Below are positions 46,451 through 57,661 of a DNA stretch of 64,000 nucleotides, one piece after another. The stretch comes from Ceriagrion tenellum (Eukaryota > Arthropoda > Insecta > Odonata > Coenagrionidae), in assembly GCA_963169105.1 (NCBI GenBank), contig OY720642.1:78656716-78720715 (forward strand), written 5' to 3'. The notes beneath the pieces were generated by a model, which was not told where the DNA came from, ran no database searches, and saw only the letters and a list, made by a program, of their open reading frames with translations. The translations under genes and the position numbers were made by a program. Numbering within the stretch: position 1 is the stretch's first letter; each line of letters opens with the position of its first letter.

Positions 46451-49400
46451 TTATTGAATCTATTGTATTTTATTAACGATTGAGTGAAGAGACTCCACTT
46501 TTTTTAGTCCTTTTCGATTTGTGGATTTAAAATTTGATACCGAAGAAAGTTTGACACATGATCTCATTAATGATGCGATTTTTCCCTTGTGTATTTTCGT
46601 CGTTACTGCCGTAGTCAACTGTTTTGGTGTGTATTTAGCATCGAGAATTTACTTGGAACCGGCATAAATTTTACCTTTTCCATTATTTCATAACTTCTGT
46701 TCCATGTGAATGAATTCCGTGCGGCGAGAGAAGATCGCTGTAAAGCGCCTTCACTACATTTGACATACACCGATGATGAAAACCTGAGTACCTAATTTTC
46801 AACTGTTTACTGGGTGTTTGGTTTCAGTTTTGGAGAAATCAGCGTGAGATTGTAAAGATTTTGAACTAATGTAAAAATTAATTAGGGACGAAGTTCAGTT
46901 ATCCTTATCGTTTTCTTCTATTTTTTGAATACCCTTCTGCAACGTATGTAAATTATACACGATTTTTGTTTTGTGTTTCCAGTCACATATTATCTTGGAA
47001 TTGGATTATATGTGCTTGTTAGTGTAGCATCTTCTTCTGGTAAAAGTGTTGTTTTTCTTGCTTGGAAAATTTAATGATAAAGCTTACGATATCTAGATGA
47101 GGCATTTGCCCGTTTTCTCTGGACGTGTATGCTCGCTGTCTGACTTATATGCCGATAAGGTATAACAAAAGGTGAAAATATGTTTTCTGAGTCAGTTAGT
47201 GGTAAACATCAATAAATGTTAGATTTCAGGCCGTAAGGAGACTTTCGGAATATATTTCCAGTGAGGAAAATTTGAGAATTGTCATGAAATTACTAAACCA
47301 ATAATGAAGAGTAGCTGTTAACTGTCGGCGCTAAGGATGGCAACAATGAAGTGGTCAGAAAATTGAATGAAGCGAAACAAATCTTATGGTGTGATTAGAT
47401 AGTGGAGGTGAGACTGTTAACTAGGCAATGTGAAGTAACTAAATACATTTATAGCTCCCGGAGATGAATTGATGCCTGAAGGAGGAAACTTATTATCAAC
47501 TTTCGTGGAGGGGATGAGGAATACATGGAAAGAAAAGGAAGAGAAAGAAAAACATTTGTGGCAGAATTTAGCTCTAAAAGAGAGATAATAATTTTTAACG
47601 TGTTAATATGCGTTTTAAGATCGCAAGTTAAAATAGTGTTAAATTTTATGTATTTAATTTGCTCAAATATTACAGGTGAAAATTAAGAGTTAAATATGTA
47701 AAATAATTGGAAGAAATCAATTTAACCTTGGAGAAACTCATGCAGAAATGGGAGTTTTTTAATGCTGGAGGCTTTCGCAGATCTGGAGTGCTACAGATCA
47801 GAAGACTTCAGGATTCGTCGCGTTGTTACATCTTTGTTGTAATCACTTTTTGCATGCATTGCTGGATGCATGTTCGGATTAGGATCTTCTGAGATTCCGT
47901 TTAGAGTAAAATTGCTCAAATCCAACCGTCTTAAGCTAGTTCACTTTGTTTTGTTCAGTGTCTACCGGACTAAAAACTGCCTAGGATCTCGTCGACCAGA
48001 AGAGCCTTCCCCTCTTTTAGGCTGATTTTTACTCTCTCTTAGGCTGACTCTTCGCATCCATCTCCGACATCGATTTATTGCTAGGTCTTCTGGTAACTCT
48101 CGTCGATCGTGACGAAGCCGTATTATTCGCGACTATTCCCCAGTCCGCCATAGGAGTGCGACCGGTCTCGGCCATTTTCACTGCACCCCACCCTCTTTCT
48201 GCGAGTCATTTCTGCAGCAGGAGACCTCTCACTCTAAATCACTTCTGTAAAGGACTTCCGTAAAGAAGATTTGTGGCTTGGAGAATCTAGGAGGCGATGG
48301 CTTCTACTGCAGCTGTATGGGAGACGAGCAAATGAGAACCGATGAAGCAGTGCCCTTTTTATGCCTTCATTCGTACATTCTGGCGATAGTCTTTCTGAAG
48401 GATGCGCTTCAAATGTCATAATGGAGTATTATCACTTACCCATTCAACTTTTATATCTTGAACGCGAATCTATTCCTTGTTCGCGAGGATTTCGTTGCGA
48501 CGAAAGGATTCACGAAAGAAATGTTTTTTGTTCTCTCCTGAAGCTGGTTCTTGAATTCTTCCCGTTTTCGCGTTTCCTTCACAAATAGGTAGCTATCATA
48601 TGATTATGATATTTAAAGTATTCCTATGTCCTGACTGACCCAACATGTGTTTCTCTGGCACCATAAATATGCCGTAATATGGTGATGAATATGCAGTACA
48701 AAATTATGGAAATAAGATAAAATATCGCAAAACAGCCTATTTTCGCAATGGTTTTCCTTGTTCCCTATTCTCTGTGATAATGTGTCGAGCATCTACATAT
48801 TGGACATTGGACCTAGCGCTATTTTTAGCTACTCTAATTTTTTTTGTATTTACAAGATTATGGCATTTATTTCATAGCATATTCACAGCGTCGAGAATGG
48901 TGTATGTTCCTAATTCCGCGATAATTGATACTTTGACTACACATGGCTTTAGAAGATACTGTAGTTTTCTGGTACTTTGCATGCCCTACTGCAAAATGAA
49001 CTTGATTATTATTGACTGAAGCGTTTCTCTTCAATCGCTCTTGTAATATCCGCTTTAACAAATACGGCGACAAACCTTGAGCCTCAAACTGAAGTTGGAG
49101 AAAGAAATTTTTGCAGCATCTACGGTGATTTCTAGTCCTCGGAAAAATGATTCAATAAACCTTCCCAAAAACATGTTCAACAGCATTAGTAATTACATCA
49201 AATGTTACTTAGTCTATTCTCTGCCCGGGAAACTAATTTCCGTCTGATAAACACGAGGGATGTAACTCATTTAGTGCTCAAGACCTAATTATTTCAGCCC
49301 ATTATTTATTCTTTCCTTTATATACATAAGTGCTTTCATAGAGGAATTCGCCAATTTACTTATATCTTTAAGAAAAGGGGGATTTCAGACAATTTTTCTT

Positions 49401-51266
49401 TTATCGATCTTAATTACTTGAGGACTCTCAAAAATCAATTGCTAATGAATCAAATAATTCAAGTGTGAATACGCTTAATTGCGAACATTCAAGTTTCATG
49501 TATCAATATGAAATCGCACTGACCACTCGCTTAATGCAATTACTTCGTGCTATCTCTAAACCCTGAGAGCGCTCCCAAACTCTCAGGCTCGTAATAATAG
49601 CCCCTAACTGGCCAACCCGCCGTCTCATCCCTCAAATGAAACCACTCCCTGTGATGCTCCTACTGCATAACTGTCACGCATGACTGCTTCGCTCGAGGCC
49701 ATGTGGCTTGCTCCGCCGTTTATTGCCCTCTGATTCTACACTCCCATTAGGATTGAAAGCATTGCCATTATGCAAATGATGTTGTTTAGTTCTATCGTCG
49801 GAGAGTTGAAAATTGAAATATTACGATCAGTAATGAAAAGTAGATTCTTTTGGAGATGACAATGTTCTTTACATGAAGTGTTGGTAAACTGTCCTAAAAT
49901 AGGAAGAGCTTTAAAAATGTTGCTTAACGTTTCTTTTACTGTGAGTTTATTTTCTCTATTGCATTTTCAAAACAAGTAAAATAAGTCAAAGATGTTTTGA
50001 ATATTTGTATCTTCCCTTTACTGCTGAAGTTTAAGGCATTTCCTTCCGATTTAAATTTGGTAAATAAAAATACCGCCATATTTCTTCTCGTAATAATTTT
50101 ATTGTCGTTAATGTATTTTTTTTGAGAAATGATAAAACTTAATATAGACGAAATTTGACATTTATATTCCTATATTTTCTTACCTTGATATGTTGCGTTT
50201 CTTTCTTAATTTTAACTGGAGGACTAGCAACTTTATATGATAAATTTACGCGTTCACAATCATCGATGGCCCTCTCCTATGTAAGCGACTGGCATTACTT
50301 ACTATATATAGGGACGAATCCACTTGGTGGTCTCCATGGTCCGATGTAATCCTTATCAGAAAAACTGTACAGGGCCCATTATCTCTAAATTCTCAAACCA
50401 CAGCGACGGGTAGGCGGTTGAGGGTGAGGATAAAGGTTGAACCCCGTTTGGATTATTATTCTTACGAATTCCAGTGGCATAAATTTACGTTCAGAAATTC
50501 CTCCACATTCGGATAGCCATCAAGAGCTATAGGGAGAAAGTTAATGGTTAAGCACTTGCATTAATCCCCAGTCTAGACAGCAGCTGTCAGGTAGGCGATT
50601 CACTCTACCCCTGTTGCCTGGCAACTGGGAACGATCTTGGCTACGAGAAGAAAAACAATGGAGGGCACCTTGGAGCCACGATGTTGGTATACGACTCGTA
50701 TTCAGTGGTCAACTCCCTTGCCCCCCTCATTCTCTCTCCTTCGCATCTATTATCCCAATCGCCCTTCTCCGCATCCAGAACTCCAAACAAGCGATTCAGC
50801 AGATCTTCGGCACAGCTGCACAATGGAGCGGAACACAGGCGACGTGCATACGCTGCATTTCCTTTCTCATAACCGGGTTCAGGTTTCAATGAAAATGGAG
50901 TTCAATCAACCAAATTGCACTGTTAGCACAGCATGGGAGAAGTATAAATGACTGAATTCTATTTCCCATAATCCTCAATATCCATTGAAGTATCGGTATT
51001 TGTAATACTGAAAGTTTGGTTGGCCGTTTGTGTATTTTTTCTAACTGAAGTGGCTAAAACCAATGATTGGAGATGCGTTCACACGAATCAGTCTGTAGAA
51101 GCATCGACTTTTGAAATTCATACGTTTTTGTTCTTTCTTCTCTCTGTTGCATTTCTTGTAAAATTGAGTATTTACGAGCTGTTTTGACATTATTATATTA
51201 TATAGGTATTCTACCGGTAAAGGTATGTTTTATGGGATGTCAGAAATCTCCCTATTTTCTACACAA
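46451..51266. other. No recognisable feature
   Basis: This AT-rich sequence has only short unrecognised open frames. A perfect 8-bp inverted repeat, CCTGAGAG/CTCTCAGG, lies at about 49562-49588. Overlapping frames at 50614-50951 occupy a GC-richer patch on both strands without a domain. Confidence 0.5.
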
Positions 51267-51845
51267 TCAGGGGGGCCTATCTCCCTCTAGTATATCCTCT
51301 TTCACCTCAGAATATGATATATTCGTTTTCATCCTGTCCATGAAACCTATAATGTTTCTTCTCCTTCCTTCCTTGCCCAACATCCTTCCCTCTATCACAT
51401 TCTTCAGCAATCCCTCGCCCTTTATTACAGCCTCCAGCCACCTACTCTGCCGGTCTGGAATTTCATTAAGATATTTCCTTTCCTCGCCTAATCACCTCCA
51501 TCCTTCTCCACACCCACATCTCAAATGTCTGAAGCATATTCCCATCCTGCTTTCTGAGGGCCCACGTTTCTGCCCCATACAACGCTAAACTCCGTATCAA
51601 ACTTTTCACCAGCCTCCGCTTCACATCCTTACCCAAGGTCTCCGTCATCAGCTTCCTTCTATTGCTAAACGCCTCTTTATCTAGCGCTATTCTCTTCCGT
51701 TTGTCTTTGCTGCTATGTCCGTTTTCTTCTAGCGTACTATCTAAGTAATTAAAATGCTCTACTTGCACCAGTTTCTGTCCATCAACTTTAATCACCAACG
51801 TCGCTTTCTTTGTCCTAGAGAATCCCATTACTTTTGTTTTCTTAG
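51267..51845 (-). pseudogene. RTE-like LINE reverse transcriptase C-terminal fragment
   Basis: The minus frame 51466-51828 reads VDGQKLVQVEHFNYLDSTLE, then KRIALDKEAF, then SLALYGAETWALRKQD and FEMWVWRRME. This is the block after the catalytic domain in RTE/BovB-type elements (typical: 'v.g..leqV..FkYLGS', 'RI..AK.AF', 'ALYGsETW.l', 'FEMW.WRRm'). The domain extends a few codons upstream to 51845 (KKTKVMGFS). After a stop at 51466 a second frame (51267-51470) continues with RWLEAVIKGEGLL and VIEGRMLGKEGRRR, the next conserved segment. A small deletion or frameshift at the junction removes the WTD motif. The endonuclease and catalytic RT domain are absent, so it is a dead remnant. Confidence 0.88.
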
Positions 51846-54660
51846 CTATTTTTATTTTGTTGGTAATTTTTGTAATTTTTTTTGTAATTATTTTTAAGGA
51901 TATTATATCATTTATAAGTTATATTATGATATTTACTCATAATTGCATTACACAGTGTTTCATAGGTCACCGCATTAAATCGTGACCTCGTACATAACAA
52001 CATTGGTTAAGATATTCTAAGATATAAGATATTTTATAAAGGACTGTTCCAGATGAGCAGTGGCAGAAAAAAGATCTTTTATTTTAAAACTTCTTCATTA
52101 AGTCGCAGACATCGCGCACAAAATTTCATGACAAAATCAAAGTTACCACTGGGACTCTTGGTATTTGAACGTGGACTCTTTGAGATGAGAACCTTATATA
52201 GTAAAAATGTGGCTTATGGAGACTATGAGGCATTATGTTCCTAATTATCTAATTATCGGCTTAAAATCAAGGGTTAAAAATTGATGTGTTGATCAAGCAA
52301 ACGCTGTTGAAGGATAATTGAAGAAAACTGATGGAGCCATCTGGAATATTACGGTTTAGAGTTCACGTAACTCATGAAAAACATTTGCGTAAAGGGAGTA
52401 AAGGAGACTTAGTCAAAGTGTTTCTGGGATTCTTTTCTAAATTTGAAGGCTTTTTGAAGTAATTCATTAGCAGTCTCTCCTACAGCATCCATGTACCGTG
52501 TTGTGGCCAATGGAGTTTTTATTTCATAAGCAAACATTATTGCAAACATCCAATTCATATTTCAAATTTAATGACAGAATATATTGAAAATAGTAGTAGT
52601 GCAAGTAAGCTATAATAAACAAAATTTCCAATCCATCAATTCTAATCTATCACGGGGATATAAAGGGTATAGGACAACTAAAAATCACCACTTTCGAATT
52701 CTTTCTGTTGCCGTTTGTCGATCCGGTGGGATATACGCGTAGATTGGTGTGAGTGGCCAATGTTATTATATATTTCCATCCCTCCTCGCATTTTTACGAT
52801 GTCGTGGGATATACCTCTGCCCGAATTCCTTCCTGGAACATTGAATTGCTCAAATTGACTCTCCCGAAGAGTCGTAACTCATATTCCGAACGCTAAACTC
52901 CTTATCCGTGTTTTTCTCGTTCTACTCTGTTGCCCTTTTGAAGCATTCGTACACTTTCCCCGTTGTTTCTACTCGATCATTTTGTCCTTTATCTTCCGTT
53001 TTTCCATTCCACCTAGAAACCTTTTAACGGCCCAAACAACTTCCTCAAGGTTCTTCGCCCCAGTTCAATTTCATCTCCCTCACACATCGCACGCATTTAA
53101 AAAATAAATGTCTTTCGTTACCCCCTGATACGTTCCACCTCAGCCATTTACTCTACATCTCTCCGTCTCGAGCATAGCTATACGTATCAAAGGTTCCCCT
53201 CAGAGCTTTTACTTCTCTTCTTTCACCGCATGCACCTCACTGCTCCGTAGTCATCATTCCCCATGTCGTTCAAAAGTTCTATTTTAGTGTGTCTTAAGTG
53301 TTATTAATAAAGCATTGGTGATTATAAAAAAACTGAAGCCTTGGTTGTTAGGCTACCTAAGTAATTCATTATTGATTTACCGATCAAGACAATCGGCTAG
53401 CCCAAAAAGCTTGTGCCCACCACCTTCCCATTTAGAGTGAACGATTTAAAATGACAAGGGGTTTTCCAGTTGATTATTAACGACTTGAAAACGTAAATGT
53501 GTGAAGTCCTTCATCTTATCGTGTGAGGAGCGCAGTTCGGCTGGGATGCCCTTCGTTGGTAGCTTGTAAACATCTCTCTCTCGAATTTCAATCCAATCTT
53601 TCAGCCCATTTTCAAATCTCAGAATGATCCGTTCCTAACATATACATTCGTTATCATTTTGCAGTATAAAGTTTTCGTAATAAATACAATGAATGTAGGA
53701 AATATGGATCATGGTTGGAGTAAAATCAGAAAAGTAGCGTCTTTCCCTTCCTTCGAAGGTTACTGATCATCAAACTTTTGGTTCACGGGTACATACAATT
53801 ATCCGGGGTCAGCTTTTATCCTTTGTTGCGTACTGTTTCCCTTGCAGGCATACAAATCGGAAAATTTCATCCATTGGTGATGTCTTAAAAATGCCTTGGT
53901 GACCGTAGGTATCGTCCTAATTACAATTTTGCCAGTTTGCATTAACTGGATTGCCATTATTCTGATCTAATGGCTCGTTCGGGGGTTATATAATCCTGAA
54001 TTTGCATGATTCTGCGGGGAAAATTAAGGAATGAAATGTTGTCTCACAAATGTAATAGCATATATGCTCTCTTTTTTTGGAAAGTTGAAATAATTCAGCT
54101 TTGGACGTACCTTATTTATTGTTTAACTTACTAACCTTCTTTTTCTCCACTATATTATGATCAAACATTTCATTTTTTACCATAACTCCTTTTCAGTTGC
54201 GGCGATTTGTCTAACATAAAGTTTTAGTTAAATTTTAATTTAAAGTTTAGTTTAAAAAAATCTAAACCATAAACAAATTATTAATTATAAATAACGAAGT
54301 GGTTATCATGCATAGACAGAGGGAAGCAATTTTCGCGTTTTTTAGATTGATCTGTGTTTTTGTTCCAATGATGGAATTGAAATCGCAGTATATCACATAT
54401 TTTTGTCACAATTATCACATTCATGGTCCGAATATTTTCTTTCAAAACAATTTATTGCGTTCGTAGTTCTTACATTTTATTCTATGATTTGATTACCATG
54501 TTTTCATTGAAAATAGCTGGTTCAAAAGGATAACGTCTACTACTCATCGAGTGGAAATGTCCATGTGAGTTATGAGTTTGTAATTACCCAAAAAAGTCGT
54601 GATATGGGAAAACAAAGATAACATTGAATGTTATTTTTATTTTCCTTTATCACGTGCATA
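51846..54660. other. No recognisable feature; pyrimidine-rich patch
   Basis: This is mostly AT-rich sequence. About 52850-53270 is richer in C and T on the plus strand. The 63-codon frame at 52053-52244 has no domain. Nothing else was seen up to the direct repeat. Confidence 0.55.
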
Positions 54661-54763
54661 ATCACACGAAACTGATGCATTCAGATGGAATGTTAAGCTC
54701 TGGTGGCCATAAGGTGGTTGAAAGATTTAATTCAGTGCTGGACACTGATATGACAGCGATTGG
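54661..54763 (+). repeat. 103-bp direct repeat, left copy
   Basis: This segment matches 57559-57661 in the same orientation with 11 mismatches and no gaps by eye. Its last 50 bases are almost invariant, including 'gttgaaagatttaattcagt' and 'ggacactgatatgacagcga'. A shorter echo (CACTGATATGACGCTG) follows at 54797. The family is not recognised. The pair encloses the hairpin, zinc-finger frame and tandem array. Confidence 0.9.
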
Positions 54764-55580
54764 AGTGTACAAATTTAACATTTTTTCAGCTCTAATCACT
54801 GATATGACGCTGTGGTTGCTCAAATCGTATAATTATTGAATCGCTATACCACAATGGTTGGAGGATAAGATGACAATAGAACGAATGTGTAGATGGCCCT
54901 CTATTACTTTTGTAAATTATGTTAGCAAGTGCTTCTGAATTAATGAATCTGTCTTCCCTCAGAAAATTTAAGCCGTTAATATGTAGTTGAAATATCTATT
55001 TTCTAACTCCCTTCGGATAATGGATTGTCTTTAGGCATTATGTTTTCAAAGCAATGAAGAGCATTAAATGGCAGTTTTTTGTATTTATTTTCGGTTGATA
55101 ATTATGTTCTCTCAGAGTTTACGTAAAATTTAGCAATCCTTGATCGAGTTATCTGAGTTTCCATCACTTTTCTCTTGCCAGGGCGAAATTCGTAAATAAC
55201 GTATTTAAATATTTGCCAATTTTACGTTCGGAATCTATACACTGTAATAAGTAAATCTGGCTTTCAATGCGATCTAAATTTCAACGCAGTGTGGTATTAC
55301 GCTGGTGGTATACATTTACGGCGCAGCTCGCGTGAGAATCACTCACCTACGTTGTTTTTTAAGGACTTCACGTTGAAAATCAGCGCGCTTGGTTTGGATA
55401 TCAGGCAGCGCTGGCGGCATCTAGCGGTAAGGTTGGCAGCAAGATGTGTTCACAAAGGCGTTCATTGAACGACCCCTCGCAACGCACATACGTAGATACA
55501 CAGATACATAGCAACGCACTTCAATATATAAACTGTGATAAACAAAAGCATTTCTTTGAAGGCTTCCGCGACTCGTATAA

Positions 55581-55796
55581 TTATTAATATTGCTCTTTTC
55601 AGGTATTTCCGTCGCGTGTTTGGTTTTTTTTGACAACAGTTTCTCCCCTCTTCCTGGGGGCGTCTTTAGGTCCGTTGGACATTTTTGTAATAAAAAAATT
55701 TCCAACGGACCTGAAGACGCCCCCAGGAAGAGGGGAGAAACTGTTGTCAAAAAAACCAAACACGCGACGGAAATACCTGAAAAGAGCAATATTAAT
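55581..55796. repeat. Near-perfect long inverted repeat with arms of about 98 bp
   Basis: The left arm (55581-55679) and right arm (55701-55796) differ at only two places by eye: a run of eight versus seven T/A bases, and one transition (TTTAGG against TTCAGG). The spacer is about 21 bases. A transcript would fold into a hairpin of about 98 bp. The sequence ATAAACAAAAGCAT lies both upstream (55541-55554) and at the right edge (55794-55807), which may be a remnant of duplication. Mirrored open frames on both strands (55421-55789, 55590-55895, 55599-55868) are shadows of the palindrome. Confidence 0.95.
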
Positions 55797-56041
55797 AAAC
55801 AAAAGCATATTCAAATACAACTGAGTGTTACACATCGGAGTTTGTTTGACCGTACCATCATTCGCCATCGTGGCAATACGAAAAGGTTCGTGTGATAGAT
55901 ACTTAGGTTTTTTTTACAAGTGAGAACCAGGTGTACCGGAGTGGAGGCGGTGGAGGTATTCTTGTACTGGACGCTGAGACATTCTTGGTATTTCTGCGAA
56001 CGGTGTGAGGTATGGTTAGCTAATTTATTTAAATATGGAGA

Positions 56042-56536
56042 GGTCAGTTTTGTCCAAACGTAATTGTGAATTACTACGAGCAGCTAACTAAGCATCTCTA
56101 GGAGTTTCACACCAACACTCCCAACCTCGTTTTCAAGTGCAACGTGCCAGGCTGTCCCATAACATTTACTAAGTTTACCAGCAGAAAAACACATATTAGT
56201 AAAAATCATCGTGCGCGAGAGCGAGAACAGGATGGCGGTGAACATGTTGACAATGTTGTGGAGGGAATTGTGCATAATGAAGGACCCGTTGATGTACGCG
56301 AGGGTTTAGTGGAGCAGGATGTACAAGGCGATTTGCAGAAAGAGGCTGAAGCTCAATTTTTGATAGAATTCCGCGTGCAAAATTATACTGCTCCAATTGT
56401 AAAATGTGTCATTGACAACTGTAGAAATCTTGTGAATGCTAATTTGAGAAAAAAATATATCTCTTGTATCTATGTGCATTTTTTAGTCGCCAAATACTCT
56501 AATGCTTGTAGTAAAACTTTGGTAGCATGGCCATAG
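56042..56536 (+). pseudogene. C2H2 zinc-finger reading frame, interrupted
   Basis: One finger is intact: FKCNVPGC, then PITFTKFTSRKTHISKNH, giving C-x4-C-x12-H-x4-H with the metal ligands at 56138, 56153, 56192 and 56207. The frame is readable upstream from about 56042 (NYYEQLTKHL, then EFHTNTPNLVFKC) but has a TAG at 56099-56101. Downstream comes an acidic linker (about 56219-56340) and a helical segment AEAQFLIEFRVQN. The frame ends at 56536. The layout resembles the N-terminal part of a zinc-finger protein family found in multiple copies in invertebrates and fish, where a finger of this spacing precedes a 'FLL.L...y.l....v..i' helix. I am not sure of that match. With the in-frame stop and short length it looks like a decayed, possibly mobile, copy. 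Confidence 0.55.
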
Positions 56537-56562
56537 GTAGTGAATGTTGATGAAAAATGATT

Positions 56563-56737
56563 ACTGTCAGATCAAGGCTGTCTTAAATTCAACATGGGTC
56601 CACCTCACTGTCAGACCAGGGCTGTCTTAAATTCAACATGGGTCTATTTTACTGTCAGACCAGGCTGTCTTAAATTCAATATGGGTCTATCTTACTGTCA
56701 GACCAAGCTGTCTTAAATTCAACATAGGTCTACCTCA
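56563..56737. repeat. 43-44-bp tandem repeat, four copies
   Basis: Units start at 56563, 56607, 56651 and 56694, each beginning ACTGTCAGA and containing 'ctgtcttaaattcaa' and 'gggtc'. The copies differ by a few bases. A partial fifth start (ACAGCCAG) lies near 56736. The array begins just 27 bp after the zinc-finger frame ends. Confidence 0.93.
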
Positions 56738-57558
56738 CAGCCAGTACCACTTAGTTTGACATTCAGCTCTTCATCTACCGTATTCTTAGACTAGGAAATG
56801 GCTGTGAAATTCTACTGACCCTGCCTTAAAAATGTTGCCTCTGAAAATCAGTCCTCTCCTCTGTCTTAAAATCAGATCGAATTTTTACTGTGTAGTTTTA
56901 TTCCTTTGAATGATAGTTTGGCTTAGTCCTTCAGTGATAATTTGGAGGGAACGAATTACGATGAATTGGTCATACTATTCTACAGTGCCCATATTCTGTT
57001 GAATTGAGGAGTAATTGGCAGAGAGAGTGTCAGTGTGGAGTACGAATGGGTAGTGATGTTGAGGGAGAGGTGGCTATTTGGCTTAATTTTCAGTTGTAGA
57101 GGTCTAGCCAGGGCTTTTAGGGTAATCTTGTCTCCCAAATATTTGCTATCTCACAGAGCGAGGGCAAGTACTCAGTGTCAATGTAGCCGTCGAAATCAGA
57201 GTTAAGGCATTCGTTCGAACATAAAACAATTGTTTGCGTATTGATGTCTGATTAATGACTGATTAAGTCGGATATGTAATGTCTGGTCAAAACCATTGAG
57301 TGTCTTATTTAACTTACTTTAGGTTACTTTATTCGAATGGCACAACTACTGATTTTGTGAAATGTGTTTTTCCAACTGACCGTAATAAATAGTATATCAT
57401 TGGAATGCTATTAATTATATTATTAACAATTGACTGGTTTAATAACTATGGATTTATGGAGCCTTCAATTGAAATAACAATTGTGGTTCATCGAATTGTG
57501 TGTGGGGGGCACCAAACACGAGTTTATAAGAATGCGAAATCCGTTGAACATATGCACA
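56738..57558. other. Unassigned sequence inside the repeat-flanked block
   Basis: No open frame or repeat was recognised between the tandem array and the right-hand 103-bp repeat. A variant of the array's phrase (CTGTCTTAAAATCAG) occurs near 56860, which suggests a decayed outlying unit. Confidence 0.5.
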
Positions 57559-57661
57559 CTCACACGTAACCGATGCACTCAGACGGAATGTGAAGCTCTG
57601 GTGGCTGTGTGGTGGTTGAAAGATTTAATTCAGTGTTGGACACTGATATGACAGCGATTGG
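57559..57661 (+). repeat. 103-bp direct repeat, right copy
   Basis: This is the partner of 54661-54763. It ends at the same 'gacagcgattgg' position, after which the flanks diverge. The plus frame at 57609-57809 runs through it and is not a recognised protein. Confidence 0.9.

Noticed and set aside
36960..49735. Similar GCTTCGCTCG...GGCC phrases near 36969 and 49683
   Set aside because: The shared text is about a dozen bases with gaps and could be coincidence; no longer alignment could be made.
51184..51588. The longest plus-strand frame (134 codons)
   Set aside because: It is antisense to the RTE-like LINE fragment, which explains its openness and its Ser/Pro/Leu-rich composition.
55421..55895. 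Open frames of 89-122 codons on both strands with mirrored sequences
   Set aside because: They are produced by the long inverted repeat, which shows the same peptide on both strands; no domain is present.
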